Notes under the pieces: generated by a model
What the model saw: the letters and a program-made list of their open reading frames with translations, nothing else
Told to the model about the DNA's origin: nothing
The model's database searches: none
Position numbers and translations under genes: made by a program
Shown: in pieces, positions 51,465 to 54,913 of the stretch
How the letters are laid out: each line of letters opens with the position of its first letter
Position numbering within the stretch: the first letter of the stretch is position 1
Virus record (IMG/VR): IMGVR_UViG_3300049489_000585
Location: 1 to 54,913 of that record
DNA from: a virus
Length of the DNA: 54,913 nt
Direction: 5' to 3' (one strand)

Positions 51465-51922
51465 CGCTCAAGCGGATCCAGCACAAATTCCGCGATGTGA
51501 CGGCCGGTGCCCTTTCCTGCGGATCCGTCCTCGGTCGCAAGCCAGCGCACGTCGCCCAGGTTGCGTACCTTCGCGCCCTCGGCCAGCAGCATCAGCACCC
51601 ACTTGTCTATCGGGTACACCAGCACCACGCGCTTGCCCTTCTTGGCTTCGGCAATCGCCTTCCGGGCCCAGGCCGTCGGCCCCTTCTTCTTCCCCTGGTG
51701 CATCACGGATCCAAAGGGCGGGTTGACGTAGTTACTTTCGCCCCACTCGCACGTAAGGCCGTCGAACTCGGGCGGCTTCGGGTAAGGGCACGGGTCGAAG
51801 GTGAAGCTGTAGCGCGCGTGCAGGTCTGCGAACAAATCCGGCGGCGTCAGCCAGTAGTGCTTGCCATCGTCGCCGTTGCCAGCGTGGAACTTGTTTGCGT
51901 CAGGTGCTAGGTTGTTTGCCAT
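51434..51922 (-). CDS. Cassette 3: phage Dam-like N6-adenine methyltransferase
   Basis: A 162-residue enzyme of the phage N6A-methylase family: HYWLTPPDLFADLHARYSF, TFDPCPYPKPPEFDG, ESNYVNPPFGSVMH (NPPF active-site motif). GAGAG precedes the start at 51922. The end (RANAKLNGGP) is read from attC2. With cassette 2 it forms a DNA modification set. Confidence 0.9.
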   Translation of the reverse strand: MANNLAPDANKFHAGNGDDGKHYWLTPPDLFADLHARYSFTFDPCPYPKPPEFDGLTCEWGESNYVNPPFGSVMHQGKKKGPTAWARKAIAEAKKGKRVVLVYPIDKWVLMLLAEGAKVRNLGDVRWLATEDGSAGKGTGRHIAEFVLDPLERANAKLNGGP

Positions 51923-51947
51923 CGTTCTCTCATTTGTTGTTGCAGCG

Positions 51948-52001
51948 GGCTAACCCGCCGCTGAACCGGACTGAGTACAGCCGGTTAGCTGCACGTTCGG
52001 C
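51948..52001 (+). other. attC: attC3 recombination site
   Basis: Left box GGCTAAC (51948-51954), right core GTTCGGC (51995-52001). Arms GCTGAACCGGACTG and CAGCCGGTTAGC pair with one G and one A unpaired in the 5' arm. Very similar to attC12. Confidence 0.9.
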
Positions 52002-52009
52002 TTCATGCC

Positions 52010-52354
52010 TCAGTTCGCCATGTCGGCGGCAGCCAGCACAATCGCGCGCCTCGTGGCGGCCCGCGGGTCCGTTCCCCACAGCACATCGTGCGCCACAGCC
52101 TCGCCGTCAAAGGCAACGCCGGCCACCGTCACCGCGCCCTCGGTCAGAGTCTGCGCAATGTCTAGTTCCAGCGTCACGGCAAGGTCCAGCGCCTGGCCGC
52201 TGTCGGTCAGAGGGTTCCACCACGTCGCGTGCGTCAGCCACAGTGAGGGCTCGTTCGGCATCTCGGCCTCACGCTCGCTCTGCTTGCGTGCGTTCAGTCC
52301 GTAGCCGGCGGCTTGCGCGGCCTTCAGCAGCAGTTCTTTGTCCGTCAGCATCAT
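52010..52354 (-). CDS. Cassette 4: conserved phage protein, function unknown
   Basis: A 114-residue protein of a recurrent phage type (DKELLLKAAQAAGYG, WWNPLTDSGQALDLAVTLEL, RAATRRAIVLAAADMA). AAAGGAG precedes the ATG pair at 52354/52351. No enzymatic motif. Stop lies 9 bp from the attC3 core. Confidence 0.8.
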   Translation of the reverse strand: MMLTDKELLLKAAQAAGYGLNARKQSEREAEMPNEPSLWLTHATWWNPLTDSGQALDLAVTLELDIAQTLTEGAVTVAGVAFDGEAVAHDVLWGTDPRAATRRAIVLAAADMAN

Positions 52355-52387
52355 CTCGCTCCTTTGAATTCACGCGCTCCGGCCGCA

Positions 52388-52439
52388 GCCGAACTACTCG
52401 CTCAAGCCGACCTTCGGCGGCTTAGCTCGAACGTTATGC
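52388..52439 (+). other. attC: attC4 recombination site
   Basis: Left box GCCGAAC (52388-52394), right core GTTATGC (52433-52439). Arms GCTCAAGCCGACC and GGCGGCTTAGC pair with C and A unpaired; loop TTC. At 52 bp the shortest of the array. Confidence 0.88.
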
Positions 52440-52440
52440 A

Positions 52441-52851
52441 TCAGTAACCCGGGTAGTTGCGCTCGGCCTGCGCATCGTTGTGCTTGCTCCAATACTCTGC
52501 CTTCGCCGTGGTGTAGCTCCACTCGTTGCGCCCGTCTTCAGGCCCAGCCACCGTGTACGGTCCGAACTCACTTTGCACATTCCTTGCCCGCAGCGCCGAC
52601 AGAATGCAAGCCGGGCAATCGTTCGCAGCCTCACACATCGCCTTGAACCCACTCGCATCCAGCAGGCGCAGCAGTTCATCGCGCGGCGGCGCTGGCTCTG
52701 GCCCGCCATCGTCGTGCAGATTGGCGCACATGCCGCACACACGCTGCGGGTTCAGCGTGCAGCCGCGCTCGTGGCGCTTCATTGCGCTCGGGCTTCCGTT
52801 GCCCTTGTTGCAGTGGTCGCAGTAGTAGCGCGGCCTCATTGCGGTTCTCAT
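52441..52851 (-). CDS. Cassette 5: zinc-finger-like protein, function unknown
   Basis: A 136-residue protein with RYYCDHCNKGNGSPSAMKRH, ERGC and RVCGMCANLH, which suggest two metal sites in the first 45 residues, and CPACILSALRA further on. GGAGAGG precedes the start at 52851. The remainder is charged. No known family. Confidence 0.72.
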   Translation of the reverse strand: MRTAMRPRYYCDHCNKGNGSPSAMKRHERGCTLNPQRVCGMCANLHDDGGPEPAPPRDELLRLLDASGFKAMCEAANDCPACILSALRARNVQSEFGPYTVAGPEDGRNEWSYTTAKAEYWSKHNDAQAERNYPGY

Positions 52852-52878
52852 GCTTGTCCTCTCCGTTCACCAACTGAT

Positions 52879-52936
52879 GCATAACCCTTCGCTCGAACGG
52901 ACGGCCTACGGCCGCCGTTCAGCTCCCACGTTAGCC
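52879..52936 (+). other. attC: attC5 recombination site
   Basis: Left box GCATAAC (52879-52885), right core GTTAGCC (52930-52936). Arms GCTCGAACGGACGGCC and GGCCGCCGTTCAGC pair with C and A unpaired. Confidence 0.91.
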
Positions 52937-52946
52937 AGACACATGC

Positions 52947-53294
52947 TCACTTCAGTATCTGGCGAAGAGCCCAGTACTCGGGGTTGACGATGGCGGTCAT
53001 GGCATCGCTGAACACCAGGCCGCCAATCAGCGCGGTAAGCCCGCAAACGATGCCGACGCCAATCCAAGCAAGGCCGCGGTCAAACTCATCGTTCCATTCG
53101 GGCCTATCACCAGATGTTTTCCTGCCCACAAAGCGCGCGACCCACACGCACGCAGCAGCCCACGCGGTCAACACCACCAAGTCAAGCGCGCCAGAGAGCG
53201 GAGCCTGCTTCACCAGCACGCCCCACAGATACTCCGCCGTTGTGCCGAGTTTGTTTGCCAGCGCCGTCACGGCCTGCAAGGTCTTGTCGTCCAT
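52947..53294 (-). CDS. Cassette 6: two-span membrane protein
   Basis: A 115-residue protein. The start MDDKTLQAVTALANKLG at 53294 has AGGA upstream. Two membrane helices (DLVVLTAWAAACVWVARFV; LAWIGVGIVCGLTALIGGLV) with a charged loop between. Could be a superinfection-exclusion or holin-like protein; no direct evidence. Confidence 0.75.
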   Translation of the reverse strand: MDDKTLQAVTALANKLGTTAEYLWGVLVKQAPLSGALDLVVLTAWAAACVWVARFVGRKTSGDRPEWNDEFDRGLAWIGVGIVCGLTALIGGLVFSDAMTAIVNPEYWALRQILK

Positions 53295-53331
53295 GTCATT
53301 CCTATTCGCATGCCAGCATTTCACCAGTGCT

Positions 53332-53394
53332 GGCTAACTGGCGCATGCAGCGGACTCGCCCTAGCGGGCTCGCGCGCTGATGCTGTCGTTCGGC
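53332..53394 (+). other. attC: attC6 recombination site
   Basis: Left box GGCTAAC (53332-53338), right core GTTCGGC (53388-53394). Arms GCATGCAGCG and CGCTGATGC pair with one unpaired G in the 5' arm; inner CTCGCCC/CGGGCTCG. Confidence 0.86.
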
Positions 53395-53395
53395 C

Positions 53396-53713
53396 TCAAG
53401 TTCCAACCTTGTCGGCCGTCCCCTTCCAGGTGAATTCGCCATCGGCGCCCACCGGGAAGTGCGCGCGGCAGATGGCGCAGAACGTGCCGCTGTAGAAGGC
53501 GGGCTCGCGGGCATAGGTCTCGGCCAGCGCCAGGCCCATCGTCGTCACGCCGCCGCACTTTTCGTGCACGTAGGACTGGCGCACGGGCCGCACAAAGCCC
53601 TTCGCGCGCTCTTCGGCGCTCAGCACCACGTAGCCCTTCTGCTGCCCCGTGGCCGGGTCAATCTCGCGGTGGTCGGGCGTGACGGGCGAACCGTCTGTCA
53701 GCGTGGTGTTCAT
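53396..53713 (-). CDS. Cassette 7: conserved phage protein with two CxxC-like sites
   Basis: A 105-residue protein of a recurrent phage type: YVHEKCGGVTTMGLALAETY, SGTFCAICRAHFPVGADGEF and KGTADKVGT at the end. Cysteines suggest zinc binding. Its ATG overlaps the stop of the upstream gene (ATGA). It stops directly beside the attC6 core. Confidence 0.78.
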   Translation of the reverse strand: MNTTLTDGSPVTPDHREIDPATGQQKGYVVLSAEERAKGFVRPVRQSYVHEKCGGVTTMGLALAETYAREPAFYSGTFCAICRAHFPVGADGEFTWKGTADKVGT

Positions 53714-53925
53714 TGCTTCTCCGCAAGCTCGAAATTGAAGGCGCCGCCTTCGATGTTGAAAGAACAGACGAAACGCCCGGTCTCGTCCACCTCTTGCGCC
53801 GGAATCGACACCTTGCTGCCCAGCCTGCGCAGCAGCGCAATCAGAAGCTGGTCCTTGAAGTCGTCGATCACGTCCGCGTGCAGCCCAGCGCCAGCGGCGC
53901 GAGCGGCATCAGTTCCCTTGCCCAT
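53710..53925 (-). CDS. Cassette 7: small protein, function unknown
   Basis: A 71-residue protein. The start MGKGTDAARAAGAGLHADV at 53925 has AAGGA upstream; a longer frame enters attC7. DDFKDQLLIALLRRLGSKV is helical. First of two coupled genes in cassette 7. Its ATG lies in the 127-bp block repeated at 1-127. Confidence 0.72.
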   Translation of the reverse strand: MGKGTDAARAAGAGLHADVIDDFKDQLLIALLRRLGSKVSIPAQEVDETGRFVCSFNIEGGAFNFELAEKQ

Positions 53926-53953
53926 GTCAGTCCTTTCGCGTCGGCGCATTGAG

Positions 53954-54054
53954 GCCGAACCCTTCGTTCCACCGGACAAGCCCCGGCGGGTGGCATTGGC
54001 GCAATGACCTACTTGGTCAGCGCCGGGTCTTGCCGGTGAACTCCGACGTTAGGC
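53954..54054 (+). other. attC: attC7 recombination site
   Basis: Left box GCCGAAC (53954-53960), right core GTTAGGC (54048-54054). Arms GTTCCACCGGACAAG and CTTGCCGGTGAAC pair with an extra C and A in the 5' arm. A long inner part (CCCGGCG with CGCCGGG) makes it 101 bp. The segment up to GTT recurs at 31-127. Confidence 0.9.
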
Positions 54055-54269
54055 GTCTTGCTGTCATCGAAGCCGTGCTCCACGGCTCGCCAGTCGCCGC
54101 GCCTGGCTTCGCGCATGTCCAGCGCGCGGAATTCGGCCGTGATCTGCCTGCGGAACTTGCGCGCCGCGTTCACATCGGCAGTCACGGTCATGTTCACCTG
54201 ACAGGCCATGTAGAGCCCGGTGGACTTCCCGTCCTTGGTGAAGTTCTCCACCAGCCACGAGTACGTCAT
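54009..54269 (-). CDS. Cassette 8: conserved small protein, third gene
   Basis: An 86-residue protein starting MTYSWLVENFTKDGKSTG, with YMACQVNMTVTADVNAARKF and EARRGDWRAVEHGFDD. The end (NVGVHRQDPALTK) is read from attC7. The ATG overlaps the stop of the second gene (ATGA). Function unknown. Confidence 0.74.
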   Translation of the reverse strand: MTYSWLVENFTKDGKSTGLYMACQVNMTVTADVNAARKFRRQITAEFRALDMREARRGDWRAVEHGFDDSKTPNVGVHRQDPALTK

Positions 54270-54484
54270 GAGTAGTCCTCGTCAAAGTTGCACGGCACCG
54301 TCCACTGCTTGCCGCAGCGGCTGCACTCGATGATGTCGTGATCGTCTATTACGCCGCAGCAGTCCACAGTGCGCGGCGCCGGGCATCTTTGCAGGTGCTT
54401 CTGGCAAAGCTCGGGCTTCTCGGCATCGTGCAGGCTGCACCCGCCTTTGATACGGCCACCTTCGTAGCGCTTAGGCGTCGTCAT
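54266..54484 (-). CDS. Cassette 8: small zinc-finger-like protein, second gene
   Basis: A 72-residue protein starting MTTPKRYEGGRIKGGC, with CQKHLQRCPAPRTVDCC and IIECSRCGKQW, several cysteines that could bind zinc. Its start overlaps the first gene of the cassette by 14 bp. Function unknown. Confidence 0.68.
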   Translation of the reverse strand: MTTPKRYEGGRIKGGCSLHDAEKPELCQKHLQRCPAPRTVDCCGVIDDHDIIECSRCGKQWTVPCNFDEDYS

Positions 54485-54746
54485 ACAGGTCGTATCGCTG
54501 GCAAAGCGCGTCCATGTCAAGCCGGGCGCGCTGCGTCACCAGTTCGCGTCCGTCACGAAATACCACGCAGCGGTAGCGCTGGCCCGGACGAATCTTCCAC
54601 TTGTCGGCCTCAACGCCTTCAAGCACCAGCCGCTCGTCAGCAGTTACGGCATCGCGCGGCTGGCCGTAACTGCGCCACATTTCGCTGGCGTCGCAGTCGT
54701 AGAACTTGCGCGCGGTTCTCACTTCGTCTTTCAGTACCAATACCAT
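54471..54746 (-). CDS. Cassette 8: small protein, first gene
   Basis: A 91-residue protein starting MVLVLKDEVRTARKFYDCD, with KIRPGQRYRCVVFRDGRELV. AGAGGAG precedes the ATG. Resembles small phage proteins of unknown function. Overlaps the second gene of the cassette. Confidence 0.7.
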   Translation of the reverse strand: MVLVLKDEVRTARKFYDCDASEMWRSYGQPRDAVTADERLVLEGVEADKWKIRPGQRYRCVVFRDGRELVTQRARLDMDALCQRYDLYDDA

Positions 54747-54769
54747 CGTTTGCTCCTCTGCGCCACGAC

Positions 54770-54823
54770 GCCTAACCCGTCATTCGAGCCGACCGTTCCG
54801 GCGGCTCAATTCCCACGTTGTGC
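54770..54823 (+). other. attC: attC8 recombination site
   Basis: Left box GCCTAAC (54770-54776), right core GTTGTGC (54817-54823). Arms ATTCGAGCCGACC and GGCGGCTCAAT pair with C and A unpaired. Its right core is the one found in the hybrid site at 31-131. Confidence 0.91.
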
Positions 54824-54913
54824 CGCACTGAACACCGCCGCGCCAGTTCCACCAGCCAAGCGCGGAACTCCGGCGGCGTGTGCTCTCGCTCGGCCTTGCT
54901 CATGATCTCGACC
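54772..54913 (-). CDS. Cassette 9 gene, 3' end in the cassette 8-containing arrangement (cut by window end)
   Basis: Same gene as 86-784, but with attC8 on its left. The frame then ends NVGIEPPERSARMTG with a stop in the left R box, instead of NVGVHRQDPALTK. The 5' part lies beyond the contig end and continues at about base 222. Confidence 0.78.
   Translation of the reverse strand, partial: VEIMSKAEREHTPPEFRAWLVELARRCSVRHNVGIEPPERSARMTG

Larger units (their letters stand above)
54049..54817. mobile_element. Cassette 8, present in one arrangement and absent in the other
   Basis: 769 bp between the G/TT crossover points of attC7 and attC8, with three minus-strand genes. At the left contig end attC7 is joined directly to cassette 9 with the hybrid core GTTGTGC. 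The deletion is exact to the base, as expected for integrase-mediated excision. Confidence 0.87.
50265..54913. mobile_element. Integron cassette array, proximal part (cassettes 1-8 and start of 9)
   Basis: Canonical geometry: intI on the minus strand, then attI, then attC sites all forward on the plus strand (attC1-attC8). Cassette limits by G/TT crossover: 1, 50265-50624; 2, to 51458; 3, to 51995; 4, to 52433; 5, to 52930; 6, to 53388; 7, to 54048; 8, to 54817; then cassette 9, which continues at base 222 on. All genes are on the minus strand, the opposite of the usual state. The attC sites vary from 52 to 101 bp. Confidence 0.92.

Noticed and set aside
51497-51910. Plus-strand open frames in the cassettes, which would restore normal gene orientation
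   Set aside because: They mirror genes with clear methyltransferase or phage features on the minus strand and lack motifs and ribosome sites.
49125-54913. Chimeric assembly of a phage with a bacterial chromosomal integron
   Set aside because: The array is enclosed by phage genes on both sides, a phage methyltransferase runs into attC12, and the cassette genes are phage-like. Long reads would settle it.
50265-54913. CRISPR array
   Set aside because: Repeated elements are imperfect palindromes of varying length spaced by whole genes, not short uniform repeats with spacers.

Overview
The window is one nearly complete, high-GC genome of a temperate tailed phage, probably a siphovirus of a betaproteobacterium. 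The host guess rests on GC content, the style of the phage genes and a tRNA-His attachment site; it is an inference. The sequence behaves as a circle: bases 54815-54913 repeat 123-221, so the right end continues at about base 222.

The unusual part lies across the contig ends. Positions 49125-50222 (minus strand) encode a full-length integron integrase (IntI) with its family-specific insertion and all tyrosine-recombinase catalytic residues. Just upstream is a short attI (core at 50264-50270). From there a cassette array runs rightward to 54913 and, through the circle, from 1 to 2990. It holds twelve attC sites, all in the canonical orientation. Each attC has paired R boxes, paired L arms and the conserved unpaired bases. 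Every recognisable cassette gene, however, lies on the minus strand, antisense to its attC and pointing back at intI. The cargo is phage-like: two DNA methyltransferases, an RNA ligase, a small membrane protein and conserved phage proteins of unknown function. The two contig ends show two arrangements of the array, with and without cassette 8 (54049-54817). The crossover maps to the GTT of the attC core, as expected for IntI-mediated excision.

Layout in map order: (1) 1-2990, distal cassettes 9-12. (2) 2951-10018, minus strand: leftward early operon with a methyltransferase, an SbcC-like ATPase, RecT, a PD-(D/E)XK nuclease and several small genes, transcribed from a strong promoter at 10052-10080. 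This transcript runs into the array in the same sense as the cassette genes, then into intI and the phage integrase. (3) 10087-10143: divergent promoter and operator region. (4) 10151-15484, plus strand: Cro-like protein, DUF1376 replication protein, DnaB/RepA-like helicase, HNH protein and RusA. (5) 15537-16153: a type IV pilin gene and a small membrane protein. (6) 16354-47570: Mor-like regulator, terminase, Mu-like portal, head-morphogenesis protein and protease/scaffold, lambda-like decoration and capsid proteins, lysis genes, fibre-like proteins, tail genes with a programmed -1 frameshift, tape measure and tail tip. An antisense four-gene module with its own promoter and operator (24715-26403) interrupts the head genes. 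(7) 47621-49122: attP in the 3' half of a tRNA-His, phage tyrosine integrase and an excisionase-like HTH protein.

Taken together, the phage appears to carry a working integron as an accessory-gene exchange platform. Cassette genes and intI are placed to be read from the phage early promoter rather than from an integron Pc promoter.
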